Of a stretch of 64,000 bases of DNA, positions 52,094 through 61,774 are shown in pieces (the stretch's first letter is position 1; every line of letters begins with the position of its first letter). The notes below the pieces were generated by a model. The model did no database searches. It was not told the DNA's origin and saw only the letters and a program-made list of their open reading frames with translations. The DNA comes from Candidatus Aphodovivens excrementavium (lineage in GTDB: Bacteria; Actinomycetota; Coriobacteriia; Coriobacteriales; Eggerthellaceae). The stretch covers positions 28,625 through 92,624 of the forward strand of contig DVKR01000012.1 in NCBI GenBank assembly GCA_018715935.1, in the 5' to 3' direction. Both the position numbers and the translations under genes were made by a program.

Positions 52094-52109
52094 GATTTTG
52101 CACAAAATC
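52094..52109. promoter_or_regulatory. Palindrome upstream of corA
   Basis: GATTTTG-CA-CAAAATC, perfect 7-bp arms, lies 71 bp ahead of corA and 117 bp ahead of the Ala-rich gene, in the divergent gap. Candidate operator. Confidence 0.4.
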
Positions 52110-52179
52110 GTCTGCCCGCACGCCCTACGTCTGGTATGTTGGACGGTGGGCGTCAATCCACGTGTCGAGAGGAGCCGTT

Positions 52180-53118
52180 GTGATCGAGTACTTCCGCACG
52201 CACGAAACCACACGCTCTCTCGTAAAGCTTGACGAAGAGGAGTCCGGCTGCTGGATTGCCTTGTTCGAACCGACCGACGGAGAGCTTGCCGTCATCGCGC
52301 ACCGCTTCTCCATCGAAGAGGAGGATCTGCGCGCGCCGCTTGACCTCGAAGAGGTATCGCGCGTGGAAACAAACGACAACTACACGATGTTCATCGTCGA
52401 CACCCCTGTACGCAGCCATTCCAAAGCTCCTTACGGCTACGAGACCATTCCCTTCGCCGTGTTCGAGACGCCCCATCACGTGATCAGCGTGTGCTCGCGC
52501 TACCACGTACCCATCATCTCGGTACTCAAATCGGAACGCGACCTCTACGACACGTTTCAGATCAAAGAGTTCACAAGCAACCTCCTGATGGCGTCGTCAA
52601 CGGCGTATTTCCGCGCCCTGCAATCACTCGACCGCCGAAGAAAAGAAGTTTCCGCCGACACGACCACGCCTTCGCGCAAGGATCTCGAAGAGCTCTACAC
52701 GCTTGACGAGTCGTTCGTCTACTTCACGACATCGCTTGCCACCAACGACACCGCCTTCGAGCGCTACCGCCGCTATGTTTTGCTCGGCTGCAGCAAGGAG
52801 GTGAGAGAGATATTCGACGACGTGTCGCTGGAGAACCGCCAGGCGCTCGAGACCACGCGCATCTACTCTGACATCCTCGACTCCACGATCGACCACTTCG
52901 ACCGCATCTTAAGCTACGACCTCAACCGCACGATGCAGCTCGTTGCCACCATCACGCTGGTGCTTTGCGTGCCCACGGTAGTGGGCGGTTTGTTTGGCAT
53001 GAACCTTGCGGGCATCCCCTTCACCGACTCGCCTTACGGTTTCGCCATCGTCACCGGCATCACTGCGGTCTTGCTTGTGGTGCTGCTTATCGTGCTCAAA
53101 CGCCTCAAGTGGTTTTAG
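52180..53118 (+). CDS. corA: CorA-family magnesium/cobalt channel
   Basis: 312 residues: N-terminal cytoplasmic domain, a long stalk helix, and two C-terminal membrane segments with the selectivity motif GMN (LFGMNLAGIPF) between them. It is shorter than classical CorA but complete. GTG start at 52180 has GAGAGGAG 6 nt upstream; another GTG at 52162 is in frame. Confidence 0.95.
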   Translation: MIEYFRTHETTRSLVKLDEEESGCWIALFEPTDGELAVIAHRFSIEEEDLRAPLDLEEVSRVETNDNYTMFIVDTPVRSHSKAPYGYETIPFAVFETPHHVISVCSRYHVPIISVLKSERDLYDTFQIKEFTSNLLMASSTAYFRALQSLDRRRKEVSADTTTPSRKDLEELYTLDESFVYFTTSLATNDTAFERYRRYVLLGCSKEVREIFDDVSLENRQALETTRIYSDILDSTIDHFDRILSYDLNRTMQLVATITLVLCVPTVVGGLFGMNLAGIPFTDSPYGFAIVTGITAVLLVVLLIVLKRLKWF

Positions 53119-53333
53119 GGAAGACCCGAAGCAAAAAGACCCGCCGCAATTGCCTCCTTCCCGCTTTTTCGACGCTCGCCCCGCTCTTGCTTGCGCTATA
53201 ATTTCCGGGTTCGAAACGACTGCTCCAACCGAGGAGCCTGTCTTGTTACCGCTCTGCTTCACGCCATGTCGCGCTTGAAGAAGTGCCGCATCATGGCCGA
53301 ATGGCTTGTTGAGGAAAAGGAGTGAGCCGCCCT

Positions 53334-54812
53334 ATGCACATCGGATTCGACAACAACAAGTACATCGAGCTGCAAGCTGCGCACATCAAAGAGCGTATTC
53401 AGCAGTTCGGCGGCAAGCTTTACTTGGAATTCGGCGGCAAGCTTTTTGACGACTACCACGCCTCGCGCGTTCTTCCCGGCTTTCAGCCCGACACCAAAAT
53501 CCGCATGCTCGAAAGCCTGATAGACGACGTCGAAATTATCACGTGCATCAACGCAAACGACATCGAAAAAAGCAAAACGCGCGGCGATTTGGGCATCACC
53601 TACGACGACGACCTTCTGCGCCTGATGGACGTGTTCCGCGGCATGGGGTTTTTGGTGGGCGACGTGGTTATTACCCAGTACTCGGGACAACCCGACGCCG
53701 ACGCGTTCCGCCGACGCCTCGATTCGCTCGGCATCAAAAGCAGGCTGCACTACCCCATTGCCGGCTACCCCTACGACATCGAGCATATCGTAAGCGATGA
53801 GGGCTACGGCAAAAACGAGTACGTCGAAACCAGCCGCCCGCTTGTTGTCGTTACCGCTCCCGGCCCCGGATCGGGCAAGATGGCAACGTGCCTCTCGCAG
53901 CTCTACCACGAAAATAAACGCGGCATCAAGGCAGGGTACGCCAAGTTCGAGACGTTCCCCATCTGGAACCTGCCGCTCAAGCATCCCGTCAACATAGCCT
54001 ACGAGGCAGCCACGGTCGATCTCGACGACATGAACGCCATCGACCCGTTCCATCTAGAAGCCTATGGCGAGACCACGGTCAACTACAACCGTGACATCGA
54101 GATCTTCCCGGTACTGAAGGCCATGATGGAAAAGATCATGGACGAGAGCCCCTATCAGTCGCCCACCGACATGGGCGTAAACATGGCGGGCAAGGCAATC
54201 ATTGACGACGAGGCGGTATGCGAGGCGGCAAAGATGGAGATCGTGCGCCGCTATTTCCAAACCGCCGTCGAAGTTAAGCGCACCGGATCCGACGACGACC
54301 GTCTCGGGCGCTTGGAGCTGCTTATGAACCAAGCCGGCGTAGACACGAATTACTCGCCCGCACGCAGCGCTGCGCTTCTCAAGGAAGAAACCACCGGCGC
54401 TCCCGCAGGGGCAATGGTGCTGCCCGACGGCACAGTGGTAACCGGAAAGACCTCCAACCTGCTTGGCGCGGCATCGTCTCTTCTGATGAACGCCCTTAAG
54501 GGCGTCGCGGGGGTAGAAGACATCGACGTCATTTCCGACGACGTCATTAAGCCCATCTGCCATCTCAAGACCGAGCACTTGCACGCCCGCAACCCGCGTC
54601 TGCATTCCGATGAAACGTTGCTGGCGCTCACGGTTAGCTCGTGCTCGAACCCCCTGGCAGCCAAACTCATCGACTGCGCCGAACTGCTGCGCGGCTGCGA
54701 TGCGTTCTTCTCGGTGATCATTTCCGAAACCGACGAACAGCTCTATCGCACCCTCGGCATCAATGTTTGCTGCGAGCCGAAATACGAACAGCACCGCTAC
54801 TACCACAAGTAG
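53334..54812 (+). CDS. DUF1846 family protein
   Basis: 492 residues, usual length for DUF1846. Strong family segments are seen: MHIGFDNNKYIELQA at the start, KLYLEFGGKLFDDYHASRVL, TAPGPGSGKMATCLSQLYHE (P-loop-like) and SPTDMGVNMAG. The family is common in Firmicutes and anaerobic Actinomycetota; structures suggest a two-domain protein of unknown enzymatic role. Start ATG 53334 lies 11 nt after AAGGAG. A TATAAT at 53197-53202 may be its -10. Confidence 0.93.
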   Translation: MHIGFDNNKYIELQAAHIKERIQQFGGKLYLEFGGKLFDDYHASRVLPGFQPDTKIRMLESLIDDVEIITCINANDIEKSKTRGDLGITYDDDLLRLMDVFRGMGFLVGDVVITQYSGQPDADAFRRRLDSLGIKSRLHYPIAGYPYDIEHIVSDEGYGKNEYVETSRPLVVVTAPGPGSGKMATCLSQLYHENKRGIKAGYAKFETFPIWNLPLKHPVNIAYEAATVDLDDMNAIDPFHLEAYGETTVNYNRDIEIFPVLKAMMEKIMDESPYQSPTDMGVNMAGKAIIDDEAVCEAAKMEIVRRYFQTAVEVKRTGSDDDRLGRLELLMNQAGVDTNYSPARSAALLKEETTGAPAGAMVLPDGTVVTGKTSNLLGAASSLLMNALKGVAGVEDIDVISDDVIKPICHLKTEHLHARNPRLHSDETLLALTVSSCSNPLAAKLIDCAELLRGCDAFFSVIISETDEQLYRTLGINVCCEPKYEQHRYYHK

Positions 54813-54863
54813 GCGATGCGCTAGGCGGCGCAGCAGGCAACTTGAACTAGCGGCAGACGCCGC

Positions 54864-54894
54864 AACAACAAAGCCCCGTTGGGGCTTTGTTGTT
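54864..54894. terminator. Bidirectional terminator between DUF1846 gene and nadK
   Basis: Perfect 14-bp arms AACAACAAAGCCCC / GGGGCTTTGTTGTT with a 3-nt loop lie between converging genes. Confidence 0.85.
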
Positions 54895-54955
54895 GACGAA
54901 GGCGCAGCAGCGGCGCTCTTCTGAAGACAGCAGCCGCCCTCTTCAGAAGACGAAA

Positions 54956-55858
54956 TTAAAAGAACGTTTTCGCAATATGCTCATAGAACCCTTCGCGCTG
55001 GTAGCGCAGAAGAATGGTGGGGCGCTCTCCCCTGCGAACGTAGACGTGGCGAACAGGCATGGGGAACTCTATCAGCTCGCCGTCGACGAACAGCGACGCC
55101 TCACGCGGATAAGACCCCTCAGGCGAGGCCGCCAAGGCAACCTCCACAACATCGTTTTCGCCCGTGACGATAGAGCGGGAATGCAGGGTATGCGGAGCGA
55201 TGGGAACCACCACCAGCCCGTCGTACCCAGGCGAGACCAAAGGACCGCCGGCAGAAAGCGCATAGCCGGTTGAGCCCGTTGCCGTAGCAACCACCACGCC
55301 ATCGCCTCGCATATCAGCCACCCGGTCACCCGAAACGCCCAGGGAGAAGTCTATGAGCCTACCGTTTGCGCCGCGCGTTACCGCAAGCTCGTTCAACGCG
55401 AAAAACGTCCGCACGCCATCGGGCTGTTCGCCGGAAGCGTCTTCCTCATCGCCCCACGGATCGCGCTCTCCTTCGCACACTACGTCGATCCTCAAGTTGG
55501 CACGACGCTCCTGAACGACGTCTCCCGCAAGGGCGGCGGCAACTATGGCAACCACGCCGTCGTCGCTCGCGTTTGCCAAAAAACCCAATCGCCCGAAATT
55601 GATTCCCAGAATCGGTACGCCCAGAGTGCCCACCTGACGCGCCGTGCGCAAGATAGTGCCGTCTCCCCCCAGCACCACCACCAGGTCAACGCCTCGTTCG
55701 ATTACGCGGCGAACCTCTCCCACTTCCGCAGGCCCGGTCAAGTCGCATGACTGTACCAACGCATGCTCAATGCCCTGCATCCCCAAATAGGCTCCCAGGA
55801 CCAGCGATGCCTCTTGCGCCTGCGAATTGGAGTTATTGCGCACGACCAATACGAACAT
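54956..55858 (-). CDS. nadK: NAD kinase
   Basis: Phosphorylates NAD to NADP. 300 residues with the GGDGT catalytic motif (64-68, Asp66), the NE substrate motif in FALNELAVTRG and the Gly-rich ATATGSTGYALSAGGP loop. An acidic insertion (ERDPWGDEEDASGEQPDG) near residue 130-150 is longer than in most homologs. Divergent from murJ. Confidence 0.97.
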   Translation of the reverse strand: MFVLVVRNNSNSQAQEASLVLGAYLGMQGIEHALVQSCDLTGPAEVGEVRRVIERGVDLVVVLGGDGTILRTARQVGTLGVPILGINFGRLGFLANASDDGVVAIVAAALAGDVVQERRANLRIDVVCEGERDPWGDEEDASGEQPDGVRTFFALNELAVTRGANGRLIDFSLGVSGDRVADMRGDGVVVATATGSTGYALSAGGPLVSPGYDGLVVVPIAPHTLHSRSIVTGENDVVEVALAASPEGSYPREASLFVDGELIEFPMPVRHVYVRRGERPTILLRYQREGFYEHIAKTFF

Positions 55859-55928
55859 AAAGCCCTTCTTTCCAGCTTTGATATGATGAAGATTATAACG
55901 AATTCCGCTTAGTTAGAGAGTGTCCTGC

Positions 55929-57770
55929 ATGCACGACAAGCTCAAAAGAGCTCGACATATTCACGGACAGCGTCCCAGCGAAACGGCGGGCAGCCGCGGC
56001 AAGCACGCCGGCGTCGACCGCACGCTCACGTCGTCGCCAGCAAACTCCGGGTCGCCCAAACACGCGCCAAGAACTTCAGGTTCCGCGCAAGGCGCCCTTG
56101 GCTCTTCTACCGACGACAGCGCGCAAGACCTCGCTGCCGACGACAGCTCGGCGATCTCCTCTTCCCAGCAATCTTCCGAAGAGGAGATCGGCTCGCAAGC
56201 GGCAATTATCAGCATCTGCACCATCATCTCGCGCATCACCGGTTTTTTGCGCACGTGGGCGATGGCGTTCACCTTAGGCGCTTCGCTTCTTTCCAGCTCC
56301 TACCAAATGGCGAACAACCTCCCCAACATGCTCTACGAGCTTGTAGTTGGCGGCATGTTGGTCACTGCGTTTTTGCCCGTCTATGTTTCCATTAAAAACC
56401 AGTCGGGCAAACGAGCTGGCAACGAATACGCCTCCAACCTGCTCACCATCGTCGTGGTGTTTTTGGGCATACTCTCCGCCTTGTGCATCATGTTTCCCGG
56501 TGTTGCCATCTACACGCAAAGCTTCTTCTCCGATCAAGGAAACATGGGTCAGGCGACGTTCTTCTTCCAGTTCTTCGCCATTCAGATCGTCTTCTACGGG
56601 GCATCCACCATCGTGTCGGGTCTCCTCAATGCGAATCACGACTACCTCTGGTCGTCAATTGCGCCGGTGGCGAACAACGTCATCGTCATCGCCTCATTTG
56701 TCCTTTACGCGCTGATTGCCCCCTACCACGAGCCTCTCGCCATGGTTGTGTTGGCAGTTGGAAATCCACTTGGCGTATTCGTGCAAATGGCGATGCAGAT
56801 CTCCGCTTTGAAGCGCTACGGCATTCACCTGCGCCCGAAAATAAACTTCCACGATCCTGCCTTGCGCGACACGATGGCAATCGGGCTTCCCACCGTTGTG
56901 GTGGCGATCACCTCCTACATCACGGTGTCGGTGCAAACCGCCGCTTCGCTGGTGTTCACCGATGCCGGCCCTTCCGTCATGATGTACGCGCGGCTGTGGT
57001 TTACCCTTCCGTATTCGTTTTTGGTTGTGCCCATCACCACCACCATGTTCACCGAGCTTTCGGAAATGAAGGCCCGCGACAACATGGAAGGGGTCAAGCG
57101 CGGCATAACAACCGGCGTCAACCAAATCCTCTTCTTCACCATTCCGTTCATGTTGTATTTGGTCGTCTTCGCCTATCCCCTGGTAAGCCTTTTGTGCGTC
57201 GGCGCGTTCACCATGGAAAGCGTGGGCATTATCGCGGCCTATTTGGTGGTGCTCTCTTTTGCTCTGCCCTTTTACGGCGTCAAAATGTATTTACAGAAAG
57301 TGTTTTCCAGCCTGAGAATAATGGGAGTCTACGCCGGCATCAACATCGTCGCCACCATCGTTCAGGTTGCGTTCACTGTCGCCGGTGCGCTTTTGGTGTC
57401 CTACGGCGTTGACGTCAACTCCGTAGCCGCAGGAGAAGTTCTCTTCTTCGTCTTCGCCGACGTCTGCCTCTTCATTGTATTGCGTCGCACGATAGGCTCG
57501 TTTGGCTTTGCCTCGACTATCCGAACCTGCATTTCCTCTTTGGTTTTGGGCCTTATCGGAGCCCTGGCAGGCGCAGGCGTGCTGTGGGCGCTCCAAACGT
57601 TTGCCGGGCCTTTAAGCGGCTCGTTGTTGCAGTCGCTGCTTTATGTGGTCTTAGGCGGCATTGTGAGTCTTCTGGTGACCTTCGGCGCGGCGCTTGCCTT
57701 GAAAGTACCGGAGTCGTCCATGCTTGCTAGCATTCTTTCTAGGCTGACGCGAAAAAGCAGACGCGCTTAG
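55929..57770 (+). CDS. murJ: Lipid II flippase MurJ/MviN
   Basis: About 613 residues, with ~14 membrane segments. The first ~85 residues are a Ser/Ala/Gly-rich disordered cytoplasmic extension absent from shorter MurJ proteins. The core begins with IISICTIISRITGFLRTWAM, where the family Arg residues of TM1 are seen, and continues with NNLPNMLYELVVGGML and the LWFTLPYSFLVVPITTT region. A GTG three codons upstream (55920) is an alternative start; Shine-Dalgarno is weak. Confidence 0.93.
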   Translation: MHDKLKRARHIHGQRPSETAGSRGKHAGVDRTLTSSPANSGSPKHAPRTSGSAQGALGSSTDDSAQDLAADDSSAISSSQQSSEEEIGSQAAIISICTIISRITGFLRTWAMAFTLGASLLSSSYQMANNLPNMLYELVVGGMLVTAFLPVYVSIKNQSGKRAGNEYASNLLTIVVVFLGILSALCIMFPGVAIYTQSFFSDQGNMGQATFFFQFFAIQIVFYGASTIVSGLLNANHDYLWSSIAPVANNVIVIASFVLYALIAPYHEPLAMVVLAVGNPLGVFVQMAMQISALKRYGIHLRPKINFHDPALRDTMAIGLPTVVVAITSYITVSVQTAASLVFTDAGPSVMMYARLWFTLPYSFLVVPITTTMFTELSEMKARDNMEGVKRGITTGVNQILFFTIPFMLYLVVFAYPLVSLLCVGAFTMESVGIIAAYLVVLSFALPFYGVKMYLQKVFSSLRIMGVYAGINIVATIVQVAFTVAGALLVSYGVDVNSVAAGEVLFFVFADVCLFIVLRRTIGSFGFASTIRTCISSLVLGLIGALAGAGVLWALQTFAGPLSGSLLQSLLYVVLGGIVSLLVTFGAALALKVPESSMLASILSRLTRKSRRA

Positions 57771-57926
57771 CGGCAGGGCGCACAAAGCCCTCACCCAGAT
57801 CGCCCGACAAGGCGCTTCGGCCGAATTCCCGCTCAATGCGCCAGCCGCTCCGTGCTGTCTGCCAAGTGCAGTCGCGCTAACAAGCGACGCTTGCTGCTTC
57901 CCGCGCGGGAAAGACTATCGGCCTTC

Positions 57927-58700
57927 CTACACCGGACGCACTCTGTCGGGCTCGACCGTCAAAAGAACCGGCCCGTCCTCAGTTATTGCAACCGTTTTCT
58001 CAAAATGCACCGCCGGCTTGCCGTCGCGCGTGCATACCAGCCATCCGTCTGGCATTTGACGCGTCCTGTGCGTCCCTGCAGTAATCATGGGCTCGATGGC
58101 AAGTACCATGCCCACTTCAAGCTTGATGCCAAGATGGCGGTGGCCAAAATTGGGAACGTTGGGTTCTTCATGCATATCGCGACCGATGCCATGGCCGACA
58201 TACTCTCGCACTACACCGTACCCTGCCACTTCTGCGACAGACTGGATAGCATGGCCAAGATCTCCCATGCGGTTTCCCGCACGTGCGGTTTCAATTCCCG
58301 TCCACATGCATTTCTCACCTGTCTTGAGCAGGTCTTTCACCTCATCGGACACCGCGCCAACCGCAAACGTCCAGGCATTGTCGCCCACCCAGCCGTCAAC
58401 GATTGCACCTGTGTCAATGGAGATGACATCCCCCTTTCGAAGCACCGCTTTCTTAGAGGGAATACCATGCACAATCTGATCGTTTATCGATGCGCAGATG
58501 CTTCCTGGGAATCCTCCATAGCCTTTAAACGCCGGAATCCCGCCATGCTCGCGAATGAAGGTTTCAGCCAAGTCGTCCAATTCAAGCGTTGAGACGCCGG
58601 GCTTGCAATGGGCGCCCACCTCGCGCAGAACCCGCGCAGAAAGCTGCCCCGCCTCCTTCATTGCATCAATTTCACCAGGAGTTTTAAGAATAACTGCCAT
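57927..58700 (-). CDS. map: Methionine aminopeptidase, type I
   Basis: Removes initiator Met. 257 residues with the five metal ligands in context: SIDTGAIVDGWVGDNAW (Asp, Asp), GHGIGRDMHEEP (His), AIEPMITAG (Glu) and the final VAITEDGPVLLT (Glu). Start at 58700 follows family alignment; a GTG at 58718 is in frame. Monocistronic here, unlike the usual adk-map-infA neighbourhood. Confidence 0.96.
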   Translation of the reverse strand: MAVILKTPGEIDAMKEAGQLSARVLREVGAHCKPGVSTLELDDLAETFIREHGGIPAFKGYGGFPGSICASINDQIVHGIPSKKAVLRKGDVISIDTGAIVDGWVGDNAWTFAVGAVSDEVKDLLKTGEKCMWTGIETARAGNRMGDLGHAIQSVAEVAGYGVVREYVGHGIGRDMHEEPNVPNFGHRHLGIKLEVGMVLAIEPMITAGTHRTRQMPDGWLVCTRDGKPAVHFEKTVAITEDGPVLLTVEPDRVRPV

Positions 58701-58906
58701 GCGACGAGCCCGAACCACCCTTCATGTGAGCAAAAGCCATGCGCCCGTAAATTGCCAAACGTCCGTAAACGAGTATAGCGCTACCGCAAGCTTTACGCCC
58801 AAGAGCTTCCCGAAGGAGCGTAATGCTCCATTTAAACGGCTGCAGCACGCTCGTTAGGGCGCTTCAATTGCCAGGGAATGCCCACCGTAACCCCAAAAAA
58901 CAAAAA

Positions 58907-58942
58907 CCCTCGCTTCCAAAACGAGGTTTGAAAGCGAGGGTA
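58907..58942 (-). terminator. Intrinsic terminator of the NlpC/P60 gene
   Basis: Minus-strand 10-bp arms ACCCTCGCTT/AAGCGAGGGT around a 16-nt loop, followed by TTTTGTTTTTTGGGG. Confidence 0.85.
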
Positions 58943-58992
58943 CCTGCGAGAAGAGAGACTCATCTCTTTTCTCGCCCTTCTAACTCTTTGTG

Positions 58993-60087
58993 CTAGTAGC
59001 GCACAAACACCATGCCGCTTTGAACCGGGCCCACGATAACGCCCACGCCATAGGTGGAGCAGTGGATCATTTGCCCACCGCCAATGTAGATGCCGCAGTG
59101 GCGTTCGTTCACGCACACGTCACCCGGCTGCGGGTCGCTCGTATGAGGCCAGGTAAGGAAGGTGTAGGTGGTGCCCAAGCGGCTGTAAGAGCCACTCAGG
59201 CAGTAAGATACGAAACCGGAGCAGTCAAAAGCACCCGGCGAGCAAGCGCCCCACACGTACTCGGCGTTGCCGACGTAGCTGTAGGCACGATCCACTACCG
59301 CATTACCCGTCACCGGATTGTACTCCGGCTCTGAATAGGAAGAGCCGCTGTTGGTGCCGCCGCCGTTTTGATGCTCGTTAGCCGCATCCTGCGCCTGTTC
59401 GACAACGGATTGTGCCGCAGCCGCCTCTGCCGCCTCCTGAGCGGCGCGCTCCTGCTCTAACAGCTCGGCAGCTTCAGCAGACAGGCTGTCATAGGTTGCC
59501 TGCATCTCGTTTACCGTAGCCTGAGCTTCCTCTTGGATCTGCTTGGCCTCGGAAGCCTTTTGCGCAGCCACCTGCTCCTGCTCGGCGTAGACCGCCTTCT
59601 CGTCTTCGATCTGCTGGCGCAGGTCTTTAGTCTGGTTCACCAGTTCCGTATCGCTCTGGTTCATCTTGTCGAGAAGATTCCAGTTGTTCACGAACTCGCT
59701 AAAAGAAGCGGATCCGAGCAAAACGTCAACAAGCGTTGCGCTGCCGTTTTTGTACATCGACGTCGCACGGTCGCCCAAACGCACCTGCAGCTCGCCGATC
59801 TGCTCGTTCGCCTCGTCGATGCGCTGCTGCGCCTCGTCCATCTTTTGTTGGGCTTGCTCTTGCTCGTCAAGGGCAGTGTAGTAATTGTTAGAAGCCTCAT
59901 CCAACTCCGCTTGCATAGCATTCAGAGATGCAAGAGCCGATTGCGCTTCCGCCTGTTTTTCGGCGGCGGTAGGAGTTGCGTACGCCTCGGTCGGCATTGC
60001 AACCGGCAGCATAACGCCCACGGCAAGCACGGCAGATAGAGCCGTCGTACCCGCTACGCGGAGGGGGTTTCGCTTCAAATAATCCAT
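58993..60087 (-). CDS. Secreted NlpC/P60 peptidoglycan endopeptidase with coiled-coil N-domain
   Basis: 364 residues. Signal peptide with likely cleavage after AYA (37); coiled coil (~40-230, Ala/Gln/Glu-rich, with a GSASFSEFVNNWNLL segment as in PcsB/CwlO-type hydrolases); short Gly/Asn/Ser linker; NlpC/P60 domain (~262-364) with catalytic Cys289 (FDCSGFVSYC) and His330 (RHCGIYIGGG). Start 60087 has GAGGAGG 7 nt upstream. PcsB-like architecture suggests FtsEX-type control in division, which is inferred. Confidence 0.95.
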   Translation of the reverse strand: MDYLKRNPLRVAGTTALSAVLAVGVMLPVAMPTEAYATPTAAEKQAEAQSALASLNAMQAELDEASNNYYTALDEQEQAQQKMDEAQQRIDEANEQIGELQVRLGDRATSMYKNGSATLVDVLLGSASFSEFVNNWNLLDKMNQSDTELVNQTKDLRQQIEDEKAVYAEQEQVAAQKASEAKQIQEEAQATVNEMQATYDSLSAEAAELLEQERAAQEAAEAAAAQSVVEQAQDAANEHQNGGGTNSGSSYSEPEYNPVTGNAVVDRAYSYVGNAEYVWGACSPGAFDCSGFVSYCLSGSYSRLGTTYTFLTWPHTSDPQPGDVCVNERHCGIYIGGGQMIHCSTYGVGVIVGPVQSGMVFVRY

Positions 60088-60314
60088 GTTTAAGCCTCCT
60101 CGTTTTCCGGTAAACCCTGCTTTGGACACGTCCTGGGGCAGAGAAACCAGTTATTAGGATACCAATGCGCACTTTTTCAATCAGCCTTTTTCAGGGAATA
60201 CTCACAAGGCTGACATATTCCCACTCTACAAAAGACGTTCAACCACAAGGTGTTGTGGCTCAACGCCAAGCAACACACAAGCGGGTGAAGCTACGCAACC
60301 AAGGGGGATATAAC

Positions 60315-60347
60315 AAAAGGGTCTTCGCACAAGGCAAAGACCCTTTT
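60315..60347 (-). terminator. Intrinsic terminator after rplA
   Basis: Arms AAAAGGGTCTT/AAGACCCTTTT, 11 bp, in 60315-60347; on the minus strand the T-run of the stem and GTTATAT follow. It ends the rplKA unit, with no rplJ following. Confidence 0.88.
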
Positions 60348-60370
60348 CCAGTCGATAGTAGCGTACGATG

Positions 60371-61081
60371 CTATTCGGCAGCGGTGGTGTAAGCGCGATT
60401 CACAGCGGAATCCACCGGCACACCAGGGCTCATCGTGGAAGCCACGGTAATGGACTTCACGTAGCGTCCCTTTGCCGCGGCAGGCTTCATACGAAGGATC
60501 TCATCGTAAACAACGCCGTAGTTCTCAGCAAGCTGCTCTGCGGTAAAGCTTACCTTGCCGATGATGACATGCGCGATACCGTAACGGTCTGCGCGATACT
60601 CAACACGGCCGCCCTTCAGCTCTTTGATAGCCTTCGCAACGTCAGTGGTAACCGTGCCCAGCTTAGGGTTAGGCATAAGGCCACGCGGGCCGAGGATCTT
60701 GCCCAGACGGCCAACCTTGCCCATTTGATCGGGCGTAGCAACAGCAGCGTCAAAATTAAACTCGCCGGCCTGAACCTGCTCGATCAGCTCTGCAGTGCCA
60801 ACGATGTCTGCACCAGCCTCTTTAGCTGCCTCTGCAGCTGAGCCTTCAGCAAACACGGCAACGCGAACCGTTTTACCGGAGCCGTTCGGCAGGCTCACCG
60901 TGCCGCGAAGCTGCTGATCTGCCTGACGCGTATCGATGCCCAGGCGGAAGTCGGCGGTAACCGTCTCGTCAAACTTTGCAGAAGAGATCTCCTTAAGCAG
61001 CTTAAATGCCTCAATCGGCGCATAGGGAGTCTCGGCAACCTTCTCGGCTGCTGCACGATAATTCTTGGACTTCTTTGCCAT
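60371..61081 (-). CDS. rplA: Ribosomal protein L1
   Basis: 236 residues. Signatures: [55 protein letters not shown] and the C-terminal [13 protein letters not shown]. Binds 23S rRNA at the L1 stalk and usually represses its own operon. Lies 101 bp after rplK and is followed by a terminator. Confidence 0.99.
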   Translation of the reverse strand: MAKKSKNYRAAAEKVAETPYAPIEAFKLLKEISSAKFDETVTADFRLGIDTRQADQQLRGTVSLPNGSGKTVRVAVFAEGSAAEAAKEAGADIVGTAELIEQVQAGEFNFDAAVATPDQMGKVGRLGKILGPRGLMPNPKLGTVTTDVAKAIKELKGGRVEYRADRYGIAHVIIGKVSFTAEQLAENYGVVYDEILRMKPAAAKGRYVKSITVASTMSPGVPVDSAVNRAYTTAAE

Positions 61082-61182
61082 TTCTTTTCCTTTCGTGGTA
61101 GGTAGCGGGCGCTTCTTAGCCCTTCCACTTCAGCACCTTATCAGGTACCGATTTTCATCTTTCAACAGACCGAAACTAGTAA

Positions 61183-61671
61183 CTAGTTCCCCTGAAGCAT
61201 CGCGGCAACCTTCTTGGACGCCACGTACTTCTTCTTCATCTCGCGACCCTCGATGCGCACGCCCATGCTGCGGGCGGTACCTGCAATGATCTCCATTGCA
61301 GCCTCGATGGTGTTTGCGTTGAGGTCGGGCATCTTCACCTCGGCGATCTCGCGAAGCTGATCTTCGGTGAGCGTGCCAACAGCCTTGAGCTGCGGAATGC
61401 CAGAACCGCTCTGGATGCCCAGCTTTTCCTTGATCAGGAAGGCGGCAGGAGGCGTCTTGCAGACAAACGTAAACGTCTTGTCCTCATACACCGTGATTTC
61501 AACAGGGATGATGGTGCCAGACTGATCTGACGTCTGGGCATTGAATGCCTGGCAGAACTGCATGATGTTGACACCCTGGGCGCCCAAAGCCGGACCTACC
61601 GGAGGTGCGGGGTTGGCAGCGCCAGCCGGAATCTGAAGTTTAACGAAACCGGTGACTTTCTTTTCAGCCAT
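61183..61671 (-). CDS. rplK: Ribosomal protein L11 with C-terminal extension
   Basis: 162 residues against ~141 usual. The core shows the Pro-rich [15 protein letters not shown] and the C-terminal rRNA-binding [14 protein letters not shown]. Residues 143-162 are an extra basic helix, with KKK and KK pairs. Start at 61671 has GAAAGG-type ribosome site (AAAGGAAAG) upstream. Confidence 0.99.
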   Translation of the reverse strand: MAEKKVTGFVKLQIPAGAANPAPPVGPALGAQGVNIMQFCQAFNAQTSDQSGTIIPVEITVYEDKTFTFVCKTPPAAFLIKEKLGIQSGSGIPQLKAVGTLTEDQLREIAEVKMPDLNANTIEAAMEIIAGTARSMGVRIEGREMKKKYVASKKVAAMLQGN

Positions 61672-61774
61672 CGAACTTTCCTTTCAGCTGATAAGCAACG
61701 TACAACTATCTATCGACATAGCACATGCGCGAGAAGCCCCGGTCCACGGCGGGCACGCATCATGCCAACGTCAA

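Noticed and set aside
53266..53325. 19-codon frame just before the DUF1846 gene
   Set aside because: Ends 8 bp before the start and could act as a leader, but it has no ribosome site.
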